This document shows, in pieces, positions 34,039-41,611 of a stretch of DNA of 64,000 nt. Both the position numbers and the translations under genes were made by a program. Numbering within the stretch: the first letter of the stretch is position 1; each line of letters begins with the position of its first letter. Source of the DNA: Pyrinomonadaceae bacterium (GTDB lineage: Bacteria > Acidobacteriota > Blastocatellia > Pyrinomonadales > Pyrinomonadaceae); assembly GCA_036277115.1 (NCBI GenBank), contig DASUNM010000024.1, positions 434,001 to 498,000 of the forward strand. The letters run 5' to 3'. The notes beneath the pieces were generated by a model that did not search any database, was not told the DNA's origin, and saw only the letters and a list, made by a program, of their open reading frames with translations.

Positions 34039-35892
34039 CTACTGCGGCGGAATCGCCGATAACCCATACAAAGTTTCCGCTGCTTGAAACGTCCATTCCG
34101 ATTTGTACTTGCTAACCGCGTCGTTTCCCAAGCCGTTGACCAGGTGACCGAGCGCGCGCCTGACACGCACCTGGTCTTCCTTCGGCGCTCCCAGCTTCTC
34201 CGCCCGCAGCAGCCAAAGTTGGGCTGAGTTCATCGCCCACGGATACCAAAGAAACCCCAAAGCCTCTCGCGCCATATATGTCTGCCCAAGATGGTCGGTG
34301 AAGATAGCCGCGAACTCACCGCTATCGGAGGGAAAGTTCAAATCGCGCTCGACGCACTTCGCCAGGTACTCAGGTATCTGGTTGGCTATGCGAGCAGGAA
34401 GGACAAACCCGGCTTCGGCTTCAGCCCGTAAGAGTTCACCATAGATTTGCAGAGTCAAACCATCGATGGCCGCGGTATGTGTTTCACTCTTCGCATGCCA
34501 ACCGGCGGGGCTGGCTTTATCGTCATATTCATCCGCTAGCCACTGCGCCGTCGCCTTCAGCAGCTGATCACGTTTTTCGACACTGCCTTCCCAGGGGAGA
34601 TTCGCTTTTCTCGTTTCCAGCAAAGCCAGCAAAGCAAGGGTCGTGGTGTAAACGTTATTGAGAGCTGGCTCTTCCTGATTCGGAAACATGTTCCAGCCGC
34701 CATTCTCAAGCGGCCGATAAATTCTTAGAGACTCCTGCGCATACGCGAGTCGCCTCAATGCACGCTCGCGGTCTTGTCCCGTCAACAACCCTGGACGCCC
34801 AAGTGCTGTGGCCAAAGCGGCAACGGTCCAGATGGCCGGCTCAGCCTGCGTCCGCTTTTCTCTTGGGTGCGCGATCCAGCCATACTTCCGTCCATCTCTA
34901 CCTTCGATTGTCGACCCGGCTTCGAAATGTTCCTCAAAGCCTTTGAGAACTTGCCGCGCGTCCGCGTCAGAAAGTTCCGGCGTCGCAAATACCGCGGTCA
35001 ACGCCTGACCATTCGACCAATATTCGAATGACGGTTTTGCCGCAGGGTTGAGACTGGAAGGAATTCCACCCTTCGCAGTCTGACCACGCTTCAGCGCTTG
35101 AGCCAGCTCGTATCGCATTGTGGAAGCCCCTTGGCGAATCTCAGCATTGCTTCGCGTGGGTCGCAATACCGAAGCTTCGTTTCGATCCAGGGCCCTGCGG
35201 ATGCGCGCGCTGGCGGGAAGATTCAGACCCGCATCAGCCACGGCCACGTAACCGATGGCCATCAAAAACAGCGCTAAGACACCGAGAGCCGCAAAACGCA
35301 TCCGCCGCTGACGCTGGCGTTGACGTTCACGGCGGCGCAATTCGTCGTACCCGACACCCATCACGCCGGAGAGCAGCTTCAACAGCGCATTTGTTTTTCC
35401 ATCTTTGCCGGGACGCGCGTCCGCGGCGATCGGCTCGGCCGGTTCGGTTGTGACCTGGCCGTCGGGCGTTACCCGAAACCGAACTGCCGGCGGAAAACAT
35501 TCGAGCAGCCCGCTGTCCGGCGCCGCGTTCGGTTCACCGTCAGTAATCAGACAGAAGACCCGGCCCGTGTGCCCGAATGACTTATAGGTCTTCACCTCTT
35601 CATTCACCCATTTTGAAACTGCGGACTTGGGTGAGCAGATGACGATCAACGAACGCGATTTCGTAAGCGCGTCCTGCAGCTTGCCACCGAGGTCGGACGC
35701 GCCAGGCAGCTCCTCCCGATCACGAAACACAGGGAAAAGCCGTTTCGAAATTGGACCCTGCGCAGTTTCGCGGCCAACGATCTTGCGCGGCACGCGATAA
35801 GTCTCGATCGACTTGTGCAGCCACTTCGCCCACTCTTCATCGGCGTGGCTGTAGCTGATGAAGGCCCAGTATTTGAAATCCGAATCGTTCAT
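34039..35892 (-). CDS. TIR - transmembrane - alpha/alpha-toroid protein
   Basis: This is a 617-residue protein. Residues 5-130 form a TIR domain (KYWAFISYSHADEEWAKWLH, then SPKSAVSKWVNEEVKTYK), and E99, four residues after W95, is in the position of the NADase catalytic Glu. A basic stretch (RRRERQRQRQRR) precedes a single membrane helix at about 200-222 (FAALGVLALFLMAIGYVAV). Residues about 270-610 look like an alpha/alpha toroid with terpenoid-cyclase-like QW-type repeats (LENGGWNMFPNQEEPALNNV). The start codon overlaps the upstream cyclase stop (ATGA), so the two proteins are made together. NAD+-cleaving or nucleotide-signal effector activity is inferred, not shown. Confidence 0.85.
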   Translation of the reverse strand: MNDSDFKYWAFISYSHADEEWAKWLHKSIETYRVPRKIVGRETAQGPISKRLFPVFRDREELPGASDLGGKLQDALTKSRSLIVICSPKSAVSKWVNEEVKTYKSFGHTGRVFCLITDGEPNAAPDSGLLECFPPAVRFRVTPDGQVTTEPAEPIAADARPGKDGKTNALLKLLSGVMGVGYDELRRRERQRQRQRRMRFAALGVLALFLMAIGYVAVADAGLNLPASARIRRALDRNEASVLRPTRSNAEIRQGASTMRYELAQALKRGQTAKGGIPSSLNPAAKPSFEYWSNGQALTAVFATPELSDADARQVLKGFEEHFEAGSTIEGRDGRKYGWIAHPREKRTQAEPAIWTVAALATALGRPGLLTGQDRERALRRLAYAQESLRIYRPLENGGWNMFPNQEEPALNNVYTTTLALLALLETRKANLPWEGSVEKRDQLLKATAQWLADEYDDKASPAGWHAKSETHTAAIDGLTLQIYGELLRAEAEAGFVLPARIANQIPEYLAKCVERDLNFPSDSGEFAAIFTDHLGQTYMAREALGFLWYPWAMNSAQLWLLRAEKLGAPKEDQVRVRRALGHLVNGLGNDAVSKYKSEWTFQAAETLYGLSAIPPQ

Positions 35893-38192
35893 TTAGTCCG
35901 TTTTGAAGCGCGTGAATGGGTATTAGCGTTGCGCACGTGATAGGTCGCAAAGGTTCCGTAGCCTTTCGCGAGGGGAGTCTGGCCGACGTAGTCGCAAGTG
36001 AATTCGGTAACGCCTTGGGCGGCGGACAGCGCGGCGAACGCCTGACTCGCGTAAACCTGGCCCGGCGGCGTGATGGGTTCGATGCGCGCGGCGCGGCTGA
36101 CGTGCGTGCCGGTGAAACTCGCAAGGCCGGTCACCGGATCGACGCAGGAATAAACGGGCCCGGCATGAAGTGCGATGCGCAGATTGATCGCCTTCGGAAG
36201 TCCTTTCTTGCTCCAGTCTGTGCTCACCATTAGCTCGCACAGATCCAACGCGAACAGGCCGGCGTCGCGGACGTCCGCGAAGACGAAGTAGAGACCATCG
36301 CCCCAGGTGTTCTTAATCGAAGGCGCATGCGGTGAAGTCGAAATCAGTTTTCCGATGGCGCCGAGGAAGTGATTCAGGAAGAGCGGAATCTGCTGCTCGG
36401 TGAGTTTGCTGAAATTCACCGCGTCGGCAAAGAGCATCGCCATGATGCGTGTGGGGAGGGTCTCCGCCGTCCCCGCATGCGGGGAAGGGTCGGGGGTGGG
36501 GTTGACGCGTGTCGCAACCTCTCCCCCCAACCCCCGCTCAGCACGCGGAGAGGGGGAGACGCTGCGTTGTTTGCCGCTGCCAACGGGCATCCCGCGCTTA
36601 AGTATCTTCGCCAGGTCGATTACCTGAACGTCCCGGCCGAGGTTCCTCCAATGCGCGACTGCGCTGGCCGTGCCACCCGGACCATCTCCGGGTTTCTGAT
36701 CCCAGACCGCGAGGGGCACCAGATCGGTTTCCAATTGACGTGCGCGAATGTCGGCCAGTCCATACAGCAGAAGGTTGGCGTATTCAAAAGACATGCTGCC
36801 TTCCTCGATTCGTTCGCTGGACGCGGTGATCACAGTCGTCGCACGTTCGAGCACGCTTTCGAACCGCTGCAACCACTCGCTGCCGGCGAATGCCACGCTG
36901 TCCTGGATGAATTGCTCCTTCGCGAACGGCAGCACGACGTTCGCTTCGCTCCCGCGCTCGAGCATCGCTTCGAGAAACAAAATATCCGATCCGCATGCTC
37001 CCGAAGCGTAGCCAAAGCCGGGTGCGATTTTCTTTACTTGTTTTTGAATCGCCTCGCGCACTGCCGGTTCAAGTTGAGCAGGGAATCGGGGCGCGGCGCG
37101 CTCGGCCTGATCGATCAAATGCCCGGCGAACACGACGATGTCTGGAATCTTTAGCGCTTGTTCGATTGACGTCGAATCGCGTTGCAGATGGTTCAGGAGG
37201 AGGCGCGCGTTGCGACGCGTCGAACTCAGCTCCGCGTAATTTCCGCGTCCCGCTTTGGCGGCCTGCGCATACCAATCTTCTGCTTCGCTGAAACGTCGCA
37301 GAATCAAACAGGCCTCGCCGAGAGTTGCGAGGGGCCAGTAGCGATGCTCAGAATTTGCGGGCAGCGTCTTTATTTCCGCGAGACACGCTGAGCGTGCCTG
37401 CTGCGCCAGTGCACCCGCTTCGTCCTTCTTCCCAAGCAGCAGCGCCAGCGTCGCCGTGTTGATGGCCGAGTAGTAACCGCGATTCAGCTTGTAGGACTCC
37501 AGATAAAACTTATGCGCGAGCTTTAGTTGGCGGGTGCGCTCAGTCTTTACCGTCGCGTGCGTCCACAGGTCTTTGTGCGTGCGCGCGAGGATGGCAAGCG
37601 TCTCTTCATCACGGTGACCTTCGGCGCGAAGCTGCGTCAGAATCGCGTTGCTCCGTTGCGTTGCCCCGCTCCGCGCCAACGACAGCGCGACTTGCTGGCG
37701 CATCCCCACATCCGCCGGCTCGTTCTTCAAACCTTCAGTCAGGATGTCGTAAGCCAAAAGCGGCTCGCCCAACTTCAGCACGCGCCGTCCCAGCCGGCGA
37801 TAAATCTCCGGTGTCTGCGCCCACTCTTCCGGATCATGCGACAGCCACAGCGCAATTGCGCTCGGCAGGTTCACTGCATCGATCAAAGCGAGGGTCGCCG
37901 TCTCTGCCGCTTTCGGCCCTTTCCCTTCTTCACTCGGTAAAGCCAATTTCGGCGGCTCGAGCTTGAAGCCCCGATTGAGAATCAGCTTGAGCGTCTCGAC
38001 CGCGGTGTTGCGGTGGTCCTGCTTTTCCGCGTCCGGAAGTTCTTCGTAGGGCGGGAACGCCGTCGCCGAACGGGCAGCTGACGACTTGGCATTCGCCAAC
38101 CGCTGCCGCGCGTGAATGTTGTAGGTATTCTCAGCGAGACTTTCGATCAGTTCGTGCAGGTTTTTTGGAAGATCGCGTTCCGGCGTGTGCAT
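35889..38192 (-). CDS. TPR - Rossmann-like - class III nucleotide cyclase
   Basis: This protein has about 767 residues from ATG 38192, preferred over ATG 38264 because a TATACT box lies at 38214-38220. Residues about 100-360 are TPR-like helices, resembling the TRAFs-binding-domain regions seen with TIR proteins. Residues about 385-545 contain GYASGACGSDILFLEAML and NVVLPFAKEQF, possibly a SLOG-type nucleotide-sensing Rossmann fold. Residues about 585-755 are a class III cyclase domain: MLFADAVNFSKL and NTWGDGLYFVF carry the two metal Asp, and HVSRAARIEP keeps the catalytic Arg but has Ser where Asn is usual. The product nucleotide is unknown. The linker before the cyclase is encoded by a dispersed repeat. 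It is coupled to the TIR gene downstream. Confidence 0.8.
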   Translation of the reverse strand: MHTPERDLPKNLHELIESLAENTYNIHARQRLANAKSSAARSATAFPPYEELPDAEKQDHRNTAVETLKLILNRGFKLEPPKLALPSEEGKGPKAAETATLALIDAVNLPSAIALWLSHDPEEWAQTPEIYRRLGRRVLKLGEPLLAYDILTEGLKNEPADVGMRQQVALSLARSGATQRSNAILTQLRAEGHRDEETLAILARTHKDLWTHATVKTERTRQLKLAHKFYLESYKLNRGYYSAINTATLALLLGKKDEAGALAQQARSACLAEIKTLPANSEHRYWPLATLGEACLILRRFSEAEDWYAQAAKAGRGNYAELSSTRRNARLLLNHLQRDSTSIEQALKIPDIVVFAGHLIDQAERAAPRFPAQLEPAVREAIQKQVKKIAPGFGYASGACGSDILFLEAMLERGSEANVVLPFAKEQFIQDSVAFAGSEWLQRFESVLERATTVITASSERIEEGSMSFEYANLLLYGLADIRARQLETDLVPLAVWDQKPGDGPGGTASAVAHWRNLGRDVQVIDLAKILKRGMPVGSGKQRSVSPSPRAERGLGGEVATRVNPTPDPSPHAGTAETLPTRIMAMLFADAVNFSKLTEQQIPLFLNHFLGAIGKLISTSPHAPSIKNTWGDGLYFVFADVRDAGLFALDLCELMVSTDWSKKGLPKAINLRIALHAGPVYSCVDPVTGLASFTGTHVSRAARIEPITPPGQVYASQAFAALSAAQGVTEFTCDYVGQTPLAKGYGTFATYHVRNANTHSRASKRTK
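36450..36565. repeat. CTCTCCCC-type dispersed repeat inside the cyclase gene
   Basis: The sequence has CCCCGCATGCGGGG, CGCAACCTCTCCCCCCAACC and GCACGCGGAGAGGGGGA, which match the intergenic repeat at 47147-47239 in order and orientation. Here it is open in the cyclase frame and encodes a Pro/Ser/Arg/Gly-rich linker (SPSPRAERGLGGEVA and NPTPDPSPHAG) between the Rossmann-like and cyclase domains. Confidence 0.8.
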
Positions 38193-38481
38193 GATTAGGC
38201 GAAGTGACGGGCCTAGTATAGCCGATGTGATGCACGCGGCCAGCGCCCACAGGTGGCGGTGCATTTAGAAGGAAAATCTGCGTTTTGGAGATTTTTGTTG
38301 ACCCATTTCCAGCGCGCCAATTATCATAAAACCTTGTCCGGGCGAACCCCGCGCCCGCAGACAATTTCCGGATCCACTGGAAATTAACTCACCAAAAGAT
38401 AGTTCCAAGAGCCAGCGAACATCTTCTTCCCCGTTCCTCAATGCGATAGCCATCGCTGATCTTCCATAAGGAGTTTCGATT

Positions 38482-39315
38482 ATGAAAAGCACGAAATGTC
38501 CACAGTGTGGATTTGTCGGTTGGGCCGACGCTGAGTCCTGCAAGAAGTGCGGCGCCGAACTGACACCGCAACCGGATTACCCTTCGGATGGGTCAGGACC
38601 CAGTGAGACTGTTTACTATGCGCCTCCCCCAGGCGGATTTAAGCGGGACCTGGACCAGAAGATGGCGGTAACCGCGATGGTTCTCGGGATTCTGAATTTT
38701 CTGTTCCTGGGCATCTTCGGCTTTACGATCATTGTCGGAATCGTGATCTCAGTGGTGGCGCTGAATTACATCAAGCGCTATCCCCACATGTACGGCGGCA
38801 AATCGTTTGCCCAGACCGGGTTGATCATGAATATAGCTTCGGGTGTGCTTCTGATTCCGGTCATAGTTATTCTCTCGATCGCGCTTCCGAATCTGCAGGC
38901 TTCACGACGAGCAGCGAACGAAGGTTCCACCATAGCGTCCTTAAGAAAGATTCACGCCGCTGAAGGCATGTATCAATCAACGACGGGTCGCGGCGACTTC
39001 GGAGACATCAAAGATCTTCACCGAGACTATTTAATTGACTCTGATTTGGCGAGCGGCACCCGAAGCGGTTATCAGTTTAAAGTTGAAGCCGTGAAAGACA
39101 CAGGTGACGGTTCGCCAGGGTTCACGGTCGTTGCGGTTCCCGTCAGCTATCCATACTCCGGTAGACGTTCGTTCTTTATGGATGAGACCGGGGTTATTCG
39201 CGCCGCGGATAGTCAGGGAATGGAGGCAACAAAATACGATCCGCCGGTAAACTTTGAGCGCGATAATCCGTCGAATCGCTCTGCGTCACGCCGTTCACGG
39301 ACCATAGAAGAGTGA
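38482..39315 (+). CDS. zinc-ribbon, membrane, pseudopilin-like protein
   Basis: This is a 277-residue protein. An N-terminal zinc ribbon (MKSTKCPQCGFVGWADAESC, then CKKCGAEL) is followed by a Pro-rich linker, two to three membrane helices of DUF4190 type (AVTAMVLGILNFLFLGIFGF) and an extracytoplasmic part. That part begins IALPNLQASRRAANEGSTIA, then SLRKIHAAEGMYQ, which closely resembles the N-terminal helix and first loop of type IV pilin-like proteins. The combination is common in acidobacterial proteins as I remember them. A role in assembly or sensing at the membrane is only a guess. It is divergent from the cyclase-TIR operon. Confidence 0.75.
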   Translation: MKSTKCPQCGFVGWADAESCKKCGAELTPQPDYPSDGSGPSETVYYAPPPGGFKRDLDQKMAVTAMVLGILNFLFLGIFGFTIIVGIVISVVALNYIKRYPHMYGGKSFAQTGLIMNIASGVLLIPVIVILSIALPNLQASRRAANEGSTIASLRKIHAAEGMYQSTTGRGDFGDIKDLHRDYLIDSDLASGTRSGYQFKVEAVKDTGDGSPGFTVVAVPVSYPYSGRRSFFMDETGVIRAADSQGMEATKYDPPVNFERDNPSNRSASRRSRTIEE

Positions 39316-39454
39316 CCGGTTAACGCTTAAGACACGTCAACACCGGGTCGAAGTAACAGCCGCTAACGGGTTCCAAAGAGGAGCGCCCTTAGGCGGCTGT
39401 AGTTTTTCGGGATGATATTCTAAGGTTAAAGTACCCCGACGTTAGGGACGCCCG

Positions 39455-39925
39455 ATGAAAGTTGTTTTCTTACTGGCGCTTGCGTGCGGGGCGACTATTT
39501 CGCTGGCTCCGAAAGAATGGCGCACCATAGTACCTTTGCGTTCGACTCGAGCAGACGTTGAGAAGCTGTTAGGTCCCCACAAGAAATATGGTGGCAGCCT
39601 TTCCGACTATGAGACCACTGACGAACGGGTAACCGTTATGTACGCCAGCGGCCCACCGTGTGCTCCAAATGGTTTTCAAATCTGGAATGTGCCGCGGGAC
39701 ACAGTTATAGGAATCACTCTACAGCCGAAGAGAGAATTGCGATTCGTTGATCTGAAGCTTGACGAGGCCAAATATAAAAAAACCGATAATGAAGGACACG
39801 GCCCGCCGTATTTCTACTACACGGATGAAAAAGCAGGACTTCAATACGAAGTAATTCAAGGAAGGGTCATGAGTATCAGCTACTTTCCGGCTGCGAAAGA
39901 TGACCATCTACGCTGCTCGCCTTAG
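39455..39925 (+). CDS. small secreted protein, unknown
   Basis: This 156-residue protein has a short signal-peptide-like N-terminus (MKVVFLLALACGATISLA). The mature part contains IVPLRSTRADVEKLLGPHKK, a pattern seen in SmpA/OmlA-like small domains where a gene-local helix precedes a G-P turn, and DEKAGLQYEVIQGRVMSISY near the end. Three Cys are present. The family is not recognised with certainty. It lies between the pilin-like gene and the TIR/STAND pair. Confidence 0.55.
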   Translation: MKVVFLLALACGATISLAPKEWRTIVPLRSTRADVEKLLGPHKKYGGSLSDYETTDERVTVMYASGPPCAPNGFQIWNVPRDTVIGITLQPKRELRFVDLKLDEAKYKKTDNEGHGPPYFYYTDEKAGLQYEVIQGRVMSISYFPAAKDDHLRCSP

Positions 39926-40017
39926 GTGCTGTGCTCTGAGACTCTTTAAGCATAGCTCCCGCCCGTTGAAAGTCTTCCAGATCTGCGTGCTCAAGGCAGA
40001 CAGTTTGTCCCGACTTG

Positions 40018-40026
40018 TGGTATAAA
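40018..40026 (+). promoter_or_regulatory. candidate extended -10 promoter of the TIR/STAND pair
   Basis: TGGTATAAA (TG-N-TATAAA) lies 48 bp ahead of the triple-TIR start. No good -35 box is found 17 bp upstream, as is usual for extended -10 promoters. It would give a leader of about 40 bases. Confidence 0.4.
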
Positions 40027-40073
40027 CTCGCAAAATCTGCAACGCCCTCGCGTCTGCCGTTACGGAGGCTGCC

Positions 40074-41606
40074 ATGAGCTTTCTCCCGGATTACGAAGAC
40101 GACATTTTTATCAGTTACGCCCATAACGACAACCAGGCGCTCCTGGAGGGCCAGCGCGGGTGGGTCGATGTGTTTCATCAGGCGCTCGAGCGCCGGCTGC
40201 AAGTCCATCTCGGCGCCAAGGCAGCAATTTGGCGCGACCCGCGTCTGCAAGGTAATGAGTATTTCGCGGACACGCTGGTCGAGCAGATTCCCAAAGTCGC
40301 CATCCTGATTTCGATCCTTTCACCCAGCTACATCAATTCGGAGTGGTGCCGTCGCGAGATGCAGATGTTTTCGGGCATCGCGTCTGAGACGGGCGGCGTG
40401 CGGCTGGGAAACAAAGCGCGCATCTTCAAAGTCGAAAAGATTTACGTGCCGCTCGAAAAGCATCCGCCTGAGTTGCAGGGGATGACCGGCTATGAGTTCT
40501 ACTACATGGACGATCATCGCGCGCGCGAGCTGTCCGCCGAAAGCGGTCCGCACGCCATTGAGTACTGGCAGAGGATCGATGATGTGGCCCAGGACATCGC
40601 CACGCTTTTGCAATCGCTAAAAGCGCGGGAAGCCAGTCCGGACGTGCAGGTCTTCCAGGAGACGTCGGGCGAAACGATTTATCTGGCAGAGACTTCATCG
40701 GATCTTTCCCCGCAACGCGACAATATCAAGCGTGAGCTTCAGGAGCGCGGTCATGTCGTTATTCCCGATCGGCCGCTGCCGTTGAACGGGCCGGAACTCG
40801 AAGAGGACGTGCGGCACTATCTCGAATCGTCGAAGCTCTCAATTCATCTGATTGGCGCGAACTATGGCGTGATTCCGGAAGCCGCCGATCGTTCAGTCGT
40901 CTGCCTGCAAAACGATTTGGCCGCCGAGCGAAGCCAGGGTAATGGCTCCGCGGCCAACGGCTTTGCGCGTCTTATTTGGCTGCCGGAAGGCTTGGAAACG
41001 CGTGAGGAGCGCCAGCGCCAGTTTATCGAATTCCTCAAATGTGACGCGACTGCACAAAAAGGCGCGGACGTCCTGCAAACCTCGATCGAAGAATTAAAAA
41101 CTTATATTCAGGACAAGCTGAGACCGAAACCAAAGTCGGTGGCCGCAAATGGAAATGGAAACGGAAACGGAAACGGTCACAAGACCCAGGAAGGACCGCT
41201 CCGCGTTTATCTTGTTTGCGACAAGCAGGACTACGACGCCATCGCGCCGGTCGAGGAACATCTCTACAACCAGGGTTTTGAGGTCACGCTTCCGCTGTTC
41301 GAAGGCGACGAAGCGGAAGTCCGCGAGGATCACAAAGAGAGTCTTTTGATCTGCGATGCGGTCGTGATCTTTTACGGCAATGCGAGCGAAGGCTGGCTGC
41401 GCACGAAGCTCCGTGATCTGCAAAAGAGTCCGGGCTACGGACGCACGAAGCCGATGCTGGCGCAGGCAATTTACGCCGGCCCACCAGAAAATCCGGCGAA
41501 GCAGCGTTATCGCACCCGCGAAGCGCTGCTGCTCAGAAACTTTGGCGACTTCACTCCCGATTCTCTTCAGCCATTCATCGAGGAAATCCAAAGGGCAAAA
41601 AGGTAG
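40074..41606 (+). CDS. protein with three TIR-like domains
   Basis: This is a 510-residue soluble protein. The first TIR domain (residues 5-170) starts YEDDIFISYAHNDNQAL and has NSEWCRREMQMF, where E95, four residues after Trp91, corresponds to the catalytic Glu. A second TIR/DUF4062-like domain begins near residue 200 (TIYLAETSSDLSPQRDNIKR). A flexible Asn-Gly linker (NGNGNGNGNG, 358-370) leads to a third TIR-like domain from 374 (LRVYLVCDKQDYDAIAPVEE) without an obvious catalytic Glu. The stop is 5 bp ahead of the STAND NTPase gene, so the two are co-expressed. Domain one is likely enzymatic and the others may be for assembly; this is inference. Confidence 0.85.
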   Translation: MSFLPDYEDDIFISYAHNDNQALLEGQRGWVDVFHQALERRLQVHLGAKAAIWRDPRLQGNEYFADTLVEQIPKVAILISILSPSYINSEWCRREMQMFSGIASETGGVRLGNKARIFKVEKIYVPLEKHPPELQGMTGYEFYYMDDHRARELSAESGPHAIEYWQRIDDVAQDIATLLQSLKAREASPDVQVFQETSGETIYLAETSSDLSPQRDNIKRELQERGHVVIPDRPLPLNGPELEEDVRHYLESSKLSIHLIGANYGVIPEAADRSVVCLQNDLAAERSQGNGSAANGFARLIWLPEGLETREERQRQFIEFLKCDATAQKGADVLQTSIEELKTYIQDKLRPKPKSVAANGNGNGNGNGHKTQEGPLRVYLVCDKQDYDAIAPVEEHLYNQGFEVTLPLFEGDEAEVREDHKESLLICDAVVIFYGNASEGWLRTKLRDLQKSPGYGRTKPMLAQAIYAGPPENPAKQRYRTREALLLRNFGDFTPDSLQPFIEEIQRAKR

Positions 41607-41611
41607 AGGCA

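Noticed and set aside
36369..37154. 261-residue plus-strand frame opposite the cyclase gene
   Set aside because: The minus strand carries the cyclase and Rossmann-like motifs, and this frame shows none.
34039..38264. Direct assignment of the cyclase-TIR pair as Pycsar, CBASS or Thoeris
   Set aside because: Pycsar TIR effectors carry a cyclic-nucleotide-binding domain, CBASS uses CD-NTase cyclases and Thoeris needs ThsA. None of these is visible, so only an analogy is claimed.
40074..41606. Whole TIR/STAND block as a recent foreign island
   Set aside because: No integrase, tRNA end, direct-repeat attachment sites or composition break could be seen at its edges.
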